Below are positions 1 to 10,555 of a stretch of DNA of 64,000 nt, piece by piece. The stretch's first letter is position 1; every line of letters begins with the position of its first letter. Origin of the DNA: Tetrapyrgos nigripes (Eukaryota > Basidiomycota > Agaricomycetes > Agaricales > Campanellaceae); NCBI GenBank assembly GCA_013368315.1, contig JAACJM010000136.1, positions 1 through 64,000 of the forward strand. The letters run 5' to 3'. The notes under the pieces are model-generated. The model searched no databases. It saw only the letters and a list, made by a program, of their open reading frames with translations, and had not been told where the DNA came from. The translations under genes and the position numbers were made by a program.

Positions 1-171
1 AGTCGTTGGGGAATGTGCCCCATCCTGTTAGGGCTGACTCGCGTCCCCCCCATCCTATTCCTTCCCATGTACCCCATCCGTCGTCGTTGTCATTCCCTGT
101 ACCCCACCCAGTGTTGTTGTCGACATAGTTTAACTCAATGTTTCCTCCCCATGTGCTCGCATCTCCCCATC

Positions 172-498
172 CTAAGTTATTCTGTTCATTTGGTCGGAGG
201 CTAGATTGGTAGGTAGCGCCCCTAATCTGCATCGTTTCGACGACTCATGTCCTGGCCAGATGCATTGGTTACACCTGCTATGCCTCCCCATGTGTCCCTC
301 GTTTAATCTGCAACGCCGGCCTGAACGTTGACCGTACCTGCAGCCCCCAGTGTTGTCAGTCAATGGGTTGATCGTTGTTGTTGTGGTAGTTGAGACTGTG
401 ATAGCGATGGGTGTGGTCATGGTAGAGGTGTGGTGTGTGGGTGGGGAGGGGAGGATTGGTAGGATGTGGTTGCACTCTGTTCTGTCGTTTGGTTTCAA
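172..498 (-). other. Cys/His-rich open segment downstream of the chromodomain of gypsy 1
   Basis: A 108-codon open stretch lies 3' of the integrase-chromodomain frame. It starts with a Thr/Pro-rich section and then has a Cys/His-rich block of about 45 residues (Cys-Arg-Tyr-Gly, then Cys-Arg-Leu-Asn-Glu-Gly-His, then Cys-Asn-Gln-Cys) that could bind zinc. It may be an extra 3' ORF or a decayed C-terminal extension of the polyprotein. I do not recognise the domain. No start codon or intron can be assigned. Confidence 0.3.
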
Positions 499-581
499 TG
501 TGTCTGCCTTTTAACGAGTTTTTGTTGTGGTAGTGGGAGGCGGCGAAGTCGCCGTTCGTTAGGTTGTGACAGTAGACGCTG

Positions 582-1760
582 TTAGTGTCGGTAAGCTCGC
601 GGGTGTTTCTGATGAAATTCTTCGATCATGTCTTTTACCTTAGTCAGGTTTGACGTAGGTACCCAAGTGTTCTCTGAGTCGGGGTAATCCAACCATTTGA
701 TAAGGTACTGGGTCCCTTTCCTATTCCTGGTTGGTTTCGAGTCTAGTATCATCTCGACGTCATATTCTTCGTCTGCATCTAGTAGCTCCGCGGGGGGTTC
801 GGGGTAGTTTGGTCTGTGAGCGTCTGTTTCAACGTACGGCGTCAATAGGGATGCATGAAAGACGGGGTGTATACGCCAGGTTGTCGGTAATTTCAATTTG
901 TAGTTAACCTGGCTGATCACTTCAATGATTTCGAATGGGCCATGACGACAATCGGACAACTTAGCTTTTGGTCTTGTTGTCTTTAGGTTCTTTCCGTCGA
1001 GTAGTACCTTATCTCCGACCTTGTACCCTGTCCAGGACATGGAATGGTTTCCATGCTGTGTTTTCATAGTCTCGGCAGCTGACGTCAGGCTCGCTTTGAG
1101 TACATCCCTGAGTTGGTTGAGGTTTTCGAGTCGTTGTTCTACCGTCGGTAGGTTAGAGGTTGGATTGAATGATGGGAAGAAACGGTGTTGATATCCGTGT
1201 AAAAGTTTGAATGGGGATTTTCCTGTTGCCGAGTGGATTCTGGTGTTATGACTGAATTCGGCGTAAGGTAGATAGTCTACCCAATCTTCTTGTTGGTAGT
1301 TACAGAAGATGCATAGGAATTGCTCGAGTTCTTGGTTGTATCGCTCCGATTCTCCGTCAGTCTGTGGATGATAGGCAGTACTGAGGGCTGAAATTATGCC
1401 TAATTTTTCATGGACCGCGGCCATGACCTTGCTAGCGAACTGCGGTCCTTGATCAGATATCATTTTGTCCCATAGTCCGTAACGTCGCCAAGTGTTGTCA
1501 AGTAGGAGATTTACTGTACCGTCACTGTCAATTGTTTTTGTGCATGGTGCTATGATGACCGTTTTGGTTGACTTGTCGACTGTGACATGAATCGCATTGA
1601 ACCCTTTACATTCGGGAAGATCGGTGATGAAGTCGGTAGTGATAGTTCCAAAAGGTCGTTCTGGGATTTCGGTGGGAATTAGGGGGATCCGAGTAGGATG
1701 ATTGTTAGTTTTTGTTGCCTGGCATTTGGCGCAGCCAGTTACATACGTAGTCCCTGACAA
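582..1760 (-). pseudogene. Integrase core and chromodomain of gypsy 1
   Basis: The segment begins in the second half of the HHCC zinc finger (C-A-K-C). It runs through an rve-type integrase core with all three acidic residues visible: TTDFI, ISDQGPQF and GESER. A C-terminal SH3-like region follows, then a chromodomain (EYDVEMILDSK ... YLIKWLDYPDSENTWVP) just before the end. Integrase inserts the cDNA, and the chromodomain is thought to steer insertion to heterochromatin. This 392-codon stretch is open, but it is joined to the upstream zinc finger only through a one-base frameshift at about 1740. Domain identity is very likely; function as part of an intact polyprotein is not. Confidence 0.85.
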
Positions 1761-2846
1761 AAACCAACATTCCGGGCCACCAGAATTCTCTGCTGACTAG
1801 TTCGTAAGTTTTGTATCGTCCGGGGTGTCCTGCTGCTAAGGAATCGTGATGTAATTTTACGATATCCCGTCGGAGGTCGTTGTCCGCCGGCATGTAGATT
1901 TTACCTCGGAATAAGATGATTCCATCTTCATAGTTCCATTCCTGTAGGTTCTTCACCAGCGAACGTGGTCCGTTCTGTAGAATGACATCTAAGGCACTTA
2001 CTATCTCTAGGTCCCTCTTGGGGCATTCCTTGATTCTCCGTCGGAGTTCTACGTCCCCTATAGCGGTTACTGCTCCCTGTCTGGTCACTCGGATCCGGAA
2101 GAATTTGGGGTCTAGGAGGATCCTGTCGGCGTTGTCGTTCTCGGTTCCAATTCTGTGATCTGGCCGTCTAAACAACGGATCAGCTTTGTTGAGGCTTCCT
2201 GGTTTATGTAGAAGGGAAAACTCAAATCGTGTGAGGAACAGCGCCCATCGTGCTTGTCGTCGACTGAGCTTCTGGTTAGTCTATGGTCTGTAAAGATTTC
2301 GATAGTATGGGGGGCTCCTTCCAAATAATGCCTCCATGTCTCTAGCACTCGTATGATTGCCAGTAGTTCTTTGTCGTGGATGTCATAGTTTCGTTCGGTT
2401 TCAGAGAGGGATTTGGAGATGTAGGCGACTGGATGCCATCGGTCATCCTCCCCTGTTTGCATAAGTATTCCTCCCGTTGCATAGTCTGATGCATCGACCT
2501 CCACTCGGTATGGTTTCGTGTGATCCGGCATTAGTAGAACAGGTTTGGATGTGAAGGCCGTTTTGAGGGATTGAAAGGCTTTTTCAGCCTCTAAACTCCA
2601 GTACCAATGGTTGTCATTCTTCGTCAGATCGAAGAGAGGTCGTGCGATTTTCGAAAAGTCTTTGATGAAGCGTCTGTAGAAGTTCCCGAATCCCAAGAAG
2701 GCCTGTATTTCCTTCACTGTTTTGGGTGTTGGCCATTCAACTACTCCCGCTACCTTGGTCGGGTCCATTGCCAAAGTGTCATGAGAGACAATCAGTCCTA
2801 GGAAGTCGACTTTGTCTGCTTCGAATACGCACTTTTCGGGTCTCAT
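1705..2846 (-). pseudogene. RT thumb, RNase H and integrase zinc finger of gypsy 1
   Basis: Coding segments in two frames. The first (2112-2846) has the RT thumb (FLGFGNFYRRFIKDFSKIA) and RNase H-like motifs (VEVDASDYATGG, DIHDKELLAII, IFTDH). A deletion at about 2270 then removes a few codons and shifts the frame; the LSRRQARWA part is readable only in another frame. The second (1705-2175) carries HHDSLAAGHPG and FWWPGM, the His half of the integrase zinc finger, and loses frame before the paired cysteines. The order and spacing fit a single ancestral pol frame with at least two frame-changing mutations. Confidence 0.75.
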
Positions 2847-3466
2847 AGTCGTTGCAGAACCGTTCGGACCAGTTTCTGATCTTCTATGTCATGGGTGAAT
2901 ATCAGAATGTTGTCCATATAAATAACAATCTTCCCTTGGTCAATGAGATCTTTGAAAATAGTGTTCATCATCGCTTGGAAGGTCACTGGTGAGTTCATTA
3001 ATCCAAAGAACATGACCGTCGGTTCGAATAGTCCTCGGTTGGTTTTGAAGGCGGCTTTCCATTCGTCCCCCTCTTTGATATGAATGTTATTGTATCCCCA
3101 CCGTAGATTGATTTTGCTGAATACGTATGCGTTTTTGAGTTTGTCGATTAGTTCTGGGATGAGGGGTAGTGGATACGCGTTCTTCACAGTCCCTTTATTG
3201 AGTGCTCTGTAATCCTGTACGGGACGTGGCTTTCTGTCCTTTTTCTTAACGAAGAAGAAGGGGCTTGCCATTGGAGATTTTGATGGTTTACTATATCCCT
3301 TTTCGAGATTCTCATTCAGGAAGGTGTCGAGTTTGGATTGTTCATTTGGAGAAAGAGGATATGTTTTACATGTGCATGGTAGGAAACCGTCTTGTAACTC
3401 GATTGCATGATCCCAGTCACTTCGTTGGGGTAGGCGTTCTGAAGTCTTTTTGTCAAATACCAACAA
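2843..3466 (-). pseudogene. Reverse transcriptase palm of gypsy 1 with altered catalytic residues
   Basis: Typical Ty3/gypsy RT: SPMASPFFFVKKKD, RPVQDYRALN, NAYPLPLIPELIDKL, WGYNNIHI, FGLMNSPVTFQ. Two catalytic aspartates appear substituted. The motif normally read as KLDLR is KINLR, and the YxDD box is YMDN. Both changes are Asp-to-Asn, as is expected from G-to-A change in a CpG context. The segment loses frame at 2843, just before the connection to the thumb. This copy should lack polymerase activity even apart from the frameshifts. Confidence 0.8.
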
Positions 3467-3915
3467 GTATTCGTGATAATGTTTGGGGTCGGCAAGTTCG
3501 TGGACTCGTCTTCAGTGCTTCGACGTGCTTTGGAGAAGGCAGCTCGGATACTCAGCTTGGCTTCTGATGGATCTTCGTCGGGGTCGCTCGGGGTATCCAG
3601 GTATTCCATAACGAGTTCACTCCATTGTCCTGGGACCTCCCATTGTCTGGTTGTGTCTTCTGAGGTAAGTACTGCTCCTAAATCGATTCGTTGTAGTCGG
3701 ACGTTTCTAGATCGTTGTGATCGGCGTCGTCCAGCTATCTTTGATTGTGGTGTTGTTTTATGAGGTCCTACGATGTCCTTGAATGTTACTTGGTAATCTC
3801 GATGGTATGTTCTGGGATCGACTACTTCAGGTTGTTTCGTTTTCGTAGGATAAGTTGTCGACTTAGCTTTGGCTCGTACTGGACCCTTTTTCCCTCGTGT
3901 ACAAGCGTCGGGGCA

Positions 3916-4653
3916 TCATGTTAGGTTGATTTCTGATGTTGTCCAATTGATTTCCCGATTATGATGTCATAACCAATCGGTACCCAACATGATATCATGG
4001 TCCCCTATGTCTGTGATGTAAAACTCGGTGGTTTCCTCGTGGTGAGATTGATGGTCTTGGTTGTAGATTCGTAGTTTTTGAATGGTGTAGTGTCTTACCC
4101 ATCCCATCACGTTTTCTGATCCGTCGACATTCCGAACTGGAAATGGTTTTTCTAGGGGAGTACGGTTGAGGTGATGTTTTTGGGCAAAGGCGTCGTTGAT
4201 GATGATTCCTTCCGCTCCACTGTCTAGCAAGGCGGTTGCGTCAATTTTTCGTCCAGTTATTTTCCCGATCAGTTCGGTTTTAAGTTCTATTGAAGGGGTC
4301 TGTTGATTTCGAGTGATTGCCGTGATTCTTAATTCAGATGGGGATTGTGGCTTACGAAAGGGTATAGGGCTCGTGTATTGCCTGTTTTTTACTGGTATAT
4401 ATGTCCATGTTCCTCCTCCTGACAACGTGGCAGGGGAGGTATTCAAAAATCCGATTCTGTTACGAACTTCTTTAGTAGTCCTTCCTTTTCTTCTCCCGAT
4501 AGTGCTCCGATTCTGGTAGTAAGTTCTGAGATATTGTCCGTGGTAGTGTTGACCTTGGGATCTGAGGTCTCCGTGACGGCCGCGGTTTTTATGGAGGGTC
4601 TCCAGGTCGTGTTGTTGGGAGTGGTTGAAGGCGTACTGGGGAACGTAGGGCAA
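3916..4653 (-). pseudogene. Retropepsin-type aspartic protease segment of gypsy 1
   Basis: Contains the protease active-site motif (ALLDSGAEGIIIND) followed by a flap-like region and the C-terminal IMLGTDWL motif. In the reading frame the next codon is TGA (3967-3969), followed by HHN, where related elements commonly have Arg (WLRHHNPEI). A second TGA follows at 3916-3918. The upstream junction with gag is a frameshift inside the zinc knuckle. The protease would cleave the Gag-Pol polyprotein. Confidence 0.75.
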
Positions 4654-5595
4654 TCATTTCCTATATGTCCCTGTCCCCCGACATCTGAAGCATCGCCCTT
4701 CCTTCCTCAGTTTATCTCTTTCTTGGGGGGTCAGTTTCGGTGGATATTTAGTGATTGGAGATGCACCTGGGGCGTTGTCTTGGAAGGCGTTTACTTCCAT
4801 ACTTCTCTTTCGACTACTTCCTGCCCCTTGTGACCTCCTACTTGGTTGTCCTTCCTCTCTTCTTGGTTTGTTCCATGAGTTTTTCTCCTCCTGCCTTTCT
4901 AACCAAATCATGTGTTGTTTTACCGCCGCCTTTTGTAATTCCGCAAGACTTTTGGGTTGAGTAGACAGGTAGGAGATCCGGTCAACTAGTCCTCGGGGAA
5001 GTCCTTTTCGATAGTACTTCATTAACGCCTTGTCGTTATAGCCGGTATCGTCAGCGTATCGTTTGAATTGAGAGTTGTACTTATCAATGTCAACCAGGGT
5101 TCCTTCCATTTTAATATGTTCTATCTTGGTTTGGGCCTGGGTTTCCCGAGCCAAGGGTTTGAAGTCTCATAGGAACTCTCGTTTCACCTCGCGTAGAGTC
5201 CAGGTTTTCTTTTTTGTTTTTGAGGCGGAAGAGTCTTCATCGGTACTTGTATATTCTTCGTCACTATCACTGAAGTCATCCTCCTCCCCGAAGACCTTTG
5301 CCATCATGTTACGTGCCCATCGTTTCGCTTCATCTCCTGAGAATAGCGTGAGGAAGAACAATATTTTTTCGTTTTCGGTAGGATAGACTTGGTCGTTGAG
5401 ACGGAGATAGTTGTTAAATTCGGCCATCCAATCCTTTGTTTGGTTCCGGTCTCCTGTGAATTTCTCTGGTTTTACTCCTCGTTCTTTGGTAGTCGTGTTA
5501 GGGAGTGCTGAAGACTGCGCGTCATCGTCGGATGGTGCGTCGTCATGGCGTGCTTGGGTTCCTCCCGCAGCGGCTGTGGCAGGATTTTCGGACAT
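4654..5595 (-). pseudogene. gag capsid/nucleocapsid segment of gypsy 1
   Basis: One reading frame from 5595 to 4654, interrupted by a single in-frame TGA at 5167-5169. It holds an acidic N-terminal part, a capsid-like retrotransposon gag region (WMAEFNNYL, FFLTLFSGDEAKRWA, LVDIDKYNSQFKRYADDTGYN) and a basic tail that ends in a zinc knuckle. The knuckle begins CFRC and continues, one base out of frame, as GHIGNDC. Gag forms the particle that packages element RNA. Confidence 0.75.
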
Positions 5596-6069
5596 TTTGA
5601 GGGCGGCGTGAAGGGAGTGGAAGTCGATTGGTTGTGCAGGATTGACTGAGATGGGTTCTTGAACTGCGCTAGGAGTACTGTCCGTCGGAGATCTGTTGAG
5701 AGGGATTTGGGGTTCTAGAGGAGTTTCGTTGTCTGGGTTTGGTTCGTGAGATGGTGATGGGGTTCTGACAGGAATCGGGTTTTCTGTGGTGGGTTCTGAT
5801 GGAAGTGATTGGAAGAGTAGAACTGGTTCGATACCGACTGTTTGTTCTTCGGTTGAGAGGGGTCAATTATTTATGGAGAGTCGATTGGGACACGGATGAG
5901 TTGTACAAAATTCCCACCGGTTTTCGTGCGAGAAGTAGCAGTCCTGTTGATTTCGAGGAAAATGTGCGTGAGGACGTCGGAGACAAACGATGTGGGGAGA
6001 GGAAGTGCGACTGGGATTTTGTGAGGCTGTATGAGATCTAGTGCTTCTAGGGATTCCGCTTCTGCTCAT

Positions 6070-6620
6070 TCACTCGTTTTCGGATTCCGGAAACAAGAGA
6101 TCCCACTGTTCTCCTGAGACGTCTTTCCAAGAGGTTAGCGACCTGTAGTAGTCGTTTACTCTAGGGATTCGAGTTCGGAGATATTCGTGGTATTCTTCTC
6201 GGCAGAATTCCGAGATAGTGCTTTCTTTGTAGTCGGTGTGACTGAACCAATATGGAAGAGTTGTATTTCCTAGTTGAATGAAGTACCAAGTGTCTGCAAT
6301 TGTAACGTAGCGTGGAAGTGTATTTTCAGGTGATATCTTTATTCGGAGGTATTCGGGGATGGCAACTTCACCTGAGGTCCACGATCTTTGTTGAGTACGA
6401 TCCAGCAATCGTCGAATGCGATGGCATGTTTGTGTACTGCTGTTTTAACTTCTTCTAGGTAGTTTATGAAGCCGTCCGATTTTTTGATGGAGAAAGGATA
6501 TAATGGTGGGGGTCGGGTTCGTAGGTTGTTAAGGAAGGGTTCGAAGTTAAAAGCCAGCGTATTTGTTAAAGATTTCTGTGCGAGGTTGTTTGTGAGGTGG
6601 GTGTAAGAGAGTCTGTTCAA
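6070..6620 (-). pseudogene. 5' leader ORF segments of gypsy 1, upstream of gag
   Basis: Two overlapping open segments (6339-6620 and 6070-6408) in different frames, joined by a frameshift around 6340-6400. They lie between the LTR and the gag frame. The text is rich in Tyr, Trp and charged residues (PEYLRIKISPENTLPRY, WYFIQLGNTTLPYWF) and does not resemble a domain I know. By position it is the N-terminal part of the gag polyprotein or a small leader ORF. The first in-frame codon after the LTR is TTG, so the true start is not visible. Confidence 0.5.
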
Positions 6621-6621
6621 G

Positions 6622-7077
6622 TGTCAAGAACGTTGTCACTTAGCAATTAGCCACCCAAGTCACACAGTGGACAAGATAGATTAACATGATATGAGAGACG
6701 AGAGAGAAGATGTAAAGGGATAATAGAGACAAGAGGAGAGTGAGTAGCTGACTATGCTCAACACTGCACGTACTAGGAGCAGAGTGGAGATGAAGTGAAC
6801 AGACTGAGGAATCTAGCTACGAGATCTACAATATATATAAGAGAGAAGTGAATATGTGGGGATCGGAGGAGATAAGAGTATGAGTCAAGTAAAGAAGTAA
6901 ATACGTGGGAATGTCCATGGAGATAAAGGAAATGGAGAAGTGAGTCATAGATTGGAATAGACAATGATGAGAAATAATTAGTATGTATGGGTTTATGGAA
7001 GGTGATAGAACGGGAAGTGAGTAGACAATAGAAGGAAATGAAGAAAGAATGAAGGAGGCGAGAGACGATTCATGACA
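6622..7077 (-). repeat. 5' LTR of gypsy 1 (456 bp)
   Basis: The plus strand begins TGTCAAGAA and ends CATGACA, giving TG...CA ends with a TGTCA/TGACA inverted terminus. The inner part is purine-rich and holds a TATATATAA stretch near 6832-6840. gag-side sequence starts immediately below 6622 and NACHT coding sequence immediately above 7077. The partner LTR is outside the window, so the boundaries rest on the terminal motif and the change of content, not on an LTR-LTR alignment. Confidence 0.6.
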
Positions 7078-7836
7078 CTGTATACACAAATTCTTTCAGA
7101 TTCATTTGATAAGCTTTCTCCTGAGGAGAAAGATCAAAGCATCAAGGTCATACACACTGCAATAATGACAGGCACACCTGTATCATGCCAAATCATAAGG
7201 TGCGGGATGTTAAAGCAACCATATCAGAACTGCAATCAGTGCTGTATACTAGTGGACCTGAGGAAGCAATTTATACCTTTCATGCATCATTTGCAGACTA
7301 TATAACCTTGAAAGACAGGGCCGCATATTTGCATTGTAATGCACCAGCACATCATAGTGTACTTGCAAGAGGATGTTTTGATGAGATGGAGAGAAAGCTT
7401 CATTTCAATATATGCAATCTTTCCTCATCCTTTTTAAGTGATAGTGAAGTTGCTAGGCTTAATGAAGCAATTACTGGGAAATTGGAGGGAGCAGTTCAGT
7501 ATCCATGCAGTTTTTGGGGGTACCATCAGACAGAAGGGGAAGATATTATTCTGGATTGAGGGAATGAATCTTATGGGAAAGATGTCTGAGTGCATCAGGA
7601 CACTGGACTTGGTGTTGAAAGTAAGCTTTTGGAAATATTTTGATAGATCACTGACTTATGCTGAAATCACAGAGAAGCCAATTTCAGGAAATAGAACAGA
7701 GACAGCAAATACTGCAATTCTGAGACATGGCAAATGTGTTTGCATTGAGTGTTGTCAAGGAAATGACTCCACATCTATATTTAAGTATACTTCAGTAACA
7801 GTTTTGGTAGACAAGTCAAAGTCAACACTGAAATAA
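7078..7836 (+). pseudogene. NACHT-domain C-terminal part of an NLR-like (NACHT-WD40) gene
   Basis: The translated text matches the helical region that follows the NTPase core in basidiomycete NACHT-WD40 proteins: SPEEKDQSIKVIHTAI, SELQSVLYTSG, FHASFADYI, LARGCFDEM, LHFNICNLSSSFL, then IEGMNLMGKMSECIRTLD. It changes frame at about 7190 and again at about 7555. It starts flush with the gypsy LTR, so the P-loop half is missing from this side and would be expected left of the window if the retrotransposon simply inserted. With the WD40 array downstream it forms one split gene. Such proteins are thought to be non-self recognition receptors. Confidence 0.7.
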
Positions 7837-7987
7837 AATATTACGATTACTATTTATAGGAATTGTTATTTTTCGATGCATTTCGTTGCCAACGCAGCCA
7901 AATTTTTCGGACGCGGATCGCTGCGCCATGGGAAATTATAACTATTCTGAGCTGAAAATGCATGTGACGGATTGGCAGCCCCAAAAA

Positions 7988-8076
7988 GTGGCTATGGGCA
8001 AGGATTGAACTGACGCGAGGCAAATTTGAAGAGGATTGAGGCAGAGCACAAAACCCTTACACCACAGAGTAGTTAT
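7988..8076 (-). repeat. tRNA-like sequence, probable SINE head
   Basis: On the minus strand the segment reads like a degenerate tRNA, with an A-box-like TGGTGTAAGGG followed about 50 bases later by a B-box-like GTTCAATCC. A tail of about 120 bases (to about 7860) follows, with no protein-coding character. The spacing fits a tRNA-derived SINE. The stem pairing looks too poor for a functional tRNA. Confidence 0.4.
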
Positions 8077-8129
8077 TAAATGTGATAGAGCAAATTATGT
8101 TTATAACCAACATTATCAAGGTTTATAGT

Positions 8130-9270
8130 GGATTGGTTTATGGGGTAAGATATGTAAGGGAGTTTGTAATGAATACATTTAGGGGGCTATTCTATGGGGA
8201 TAAAGGTTTGTGGGTGAAGGTGAGTGCAGGGTAGTATACCATCCATTTTATTGGTGTGAGGGGGAGGGTATGTGAGTGCAGGGAATTTACCATGAATCTA
8301 TCATCATTGTGAAAAGATTCTGGCCCCATCATTATCCAGAATAAGAGGAAGAGAAGCCCAACAACAATAGGTCAATTGGATGTGGAGATATGAGTTTATG
8401 GGGGGGGCAAGGGTGAGGGTATGTGATTGTAGGGCATTCACCACAGATATATTTGCATTGTGGGCCTATTCTGGCCTCAATTCAACCCAGAATCATGGGG
8501 AAACAAACCTCACACAGATTGGTGGACTGGATGTAGAGATGTGAATTTATGAGGGGTGAGGGTGAGGGTGAGGTTATGTGAGTGCAGGAGATTTGACATG
8601 GATATTTTATCATGTTGGGCCTATTCTGGCCTTAATTTCATCCAGAAAAAGAGGGAGAAAAGCCCCACACTGAAAGGTGTACTGGATGTAGAGATATGTG
8701 TTCATAGGGGGTGAGGGTGAGGGAGAGGGTATGTGAGTGTAGGAGATTTGGCATGGATATATTATCATTTTGGGCCTATTCTGGCCTCAATCTTATCCAG
8801 AATAAGAGGGAAAAAAGCCCCACACTGATAAGTGGACTGGATGTAGATATACAAATTTAGGAGATGAGAGGGAGGGTATATGAGTGTAGGGGAGTTACCA
8901 TCAATATATTATTATTCTGGATGAATTATGGCCTCATTTTCCTCTAGAATAAGAGGTGGAAAATACCCACTCTGATAGGCAGACTGGATGTAGAGATATG
9001 AATTTATGGGGGTGAGGGAGAAGGTATGTGGGTGTAGGGGAGTTACCATCAGTATATTATCATTGTGGATTAATGAGGGCCTCATTTTCATCCACAATAA
9101 GAGGGGGAAAATACCCACACAGATAGGTGGACTGGATGTAGAGATAAGAATTTATGGGGGGTGAGGAGGAGGGTATGTGAGTGTAGGGGAGTTACCATCC
9201 ATATATTATCATTGTGGATGAGTTATGGCCTCATTTACATCCACAATAGGAGGGAGAAAAGCCCCACAAT
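8130..9270. repeat. Degenerate ~150-bp tandem minisatellite between the NACHT and WD40 parts
   Basis: Seven or so units spaced about 146-159 bases apart. Each contains GGACTGGATGTAGAGAT (near 8376, 8524, 8683, 8834, 8982, 9128), then a G-rich run (GGGTGAGGGTGAGGG), a GTGTAGGGGAGTTACCATC-like string, an ATATTATCATT string and a CATCCAGAATAAGAGGG-like string. No sustained reading frame crosses it. It sits where an intron or linker of the NLR-like gene would be. Confidence 0.8.
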
Positions 9271-9457
9271 CCAACCCTGATAGAGTGGATGTGTGCATTG
9301 TCGACAATCAATTCTCTGATAAAACTGCCAGAAACTCTGTAATGATATGATGTATTTTCGCTGTAGTCAAATCAGAAAGATTTGGACAGCTGGGGCATGT
9401 GTCCCTACTGCACTACCAAAATTTTTATCTGTTATGCTACTAAAATAGTAATCGGTC

Positions 9458-10555
9458 TTGCCAGCAATGCTTGGCCTCTGTCCCCCAAGTAGTAAAAGTG
9501 TGGGATTTTGGGATACTGGTTCACAAATTATGGGTATCGGTGTATCTCCTGATGGAGCCAAGATTGTATCTGGGTCAGAAGATGGAACAGTGAGGATCTG
9601 GGATGCACAAACTGGGACTGCCATTGGAGAGCCACTCCAGGGACATGAACACTGGGTCCAATCAGTGGCTTTCTCTCCTGATGGAGTCAGGATTGTGTCT
9701 GGGTCACATGACAGAACAGTGAGGATCTGGGATGCACAAACTGGGACTGCCATTGGAGAGCCACTCCAGGGACATGAACACTGGGTCCAATCAGTGCTTT
9801 CTCTCCTGATGGAGTCAGGATTGTGTCTGGGTCACATGACAGAACAGTGAGGATCTGGGATGCACAAACTGGGACTGCCATTGGAGAGCCACTCCAGGGA
9901 CATGAAGACTGGGTCCAATCAGTGGCTTTCTCTCCTGATGGAGTCAGGATTGTGTCTGGGTCATGTGACAGAACAGTGAGGATCTGGGATGCACAAACTG
10001 GGACTGCCATTGGAGAGCCACTCCAGGGACATGAAGACTGGGTCCAATCAGTGGCTTTCTCTCCTGATGGAGCCAGGATTGTGTCTGGGTCAGGTGACAG
10101 AACATTGAGGATCTGGGACTGCCATTGGAGAGCCACTCCATGGACATGAAGGCTATGTCCAATCAGTGGCTTTCTCTCCTGATGGAGCCAGGATTGTGTC
10201 TGGGTCATGTGACAGGATAGTGAGGATCTGGGATGCACAAACTGGGACTGCCATTGGATAGCTACTCCAGGGACATGAAGACTGGGTCCAATCAGTGGCT
10301 GTCTCTCCTGATGGAGCCAGGATTGTGTCTGGGTCAGGTGACAGAACAGTGAGGATCTGGGATGCACAAAGTGGGACTGCCATTGGAGAGCCACTCCAGG
10401 GACATCAAAACTTTGTCCGATTAGTGGCTTTCTCTCCTGGTGGAGCCAGGATTTTATCTGGGTCAGGTGATAGAGCAGTAATGCCTTCTCTTGCAAATGT
10501 GAGTGAGTATTCTTATCTCTCAGGTGATGTAGTCAATTTCAATTTTTATTTCTAG
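9458..10555 (+). pseudogene. WD40 repeat array of the NLR-like gene, broken
   Basis: Seven to eight 43-residue (129-bp) WD40 units in tandem, each close to [14 protein letters not shown] followed by [19 protein letters not shown]. Units are nearly identical in DNA as well as protein. Three lesions break the frame: a one-base deletion near 9797, a 14-base deletion near 10118 (unit lacks ATGCACAAACTGGG) and an in-frame TAG near 10259. The array ends after a unit reading SPGGARILSGSGDRAV. In family members the WD40 propeller is the ligand-sensing part of NACHT-WD40 receptors. It lies in the same direction as the NACHT remnant, 1.6 kb downstream. Confidence 0.85.

Larger units (their letters stand above)
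1..7077 (-). mobile_element. Ty3/gypsy chromodomain retrotransposon 1, decayed, 3' end off the window
   Basis: On the minus strand the order is LTR (6622-7077), gag, aspartic protease, reverse transcriptase, RNase H, zinc-finger integrase, chromodomain. This is the Ty3/gypsy order, and the terminal chromodomain marks the chromovirus type. The frame is broken by in-frame TGA codons (5167-5169, 3967-3969, 3916-3918) and by small frameshifts near 6380, 4690, 2845, 2270 and 1740. The 3' LTR is not seen, so the element should continue past base 1. The upstream LTR edge at 7077 abuts NACHT coding sequence, so the element appears to have inserted into an NLR-like gene. Confidence 0.85.

Noticed and set aside
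9687..10496. A 269-codon minus-strand frame across the WD40 array
   Set aside because: Antisense shadow of near-identical 129-bp units; the plus strand translates to unmistakable WD40 repeats.
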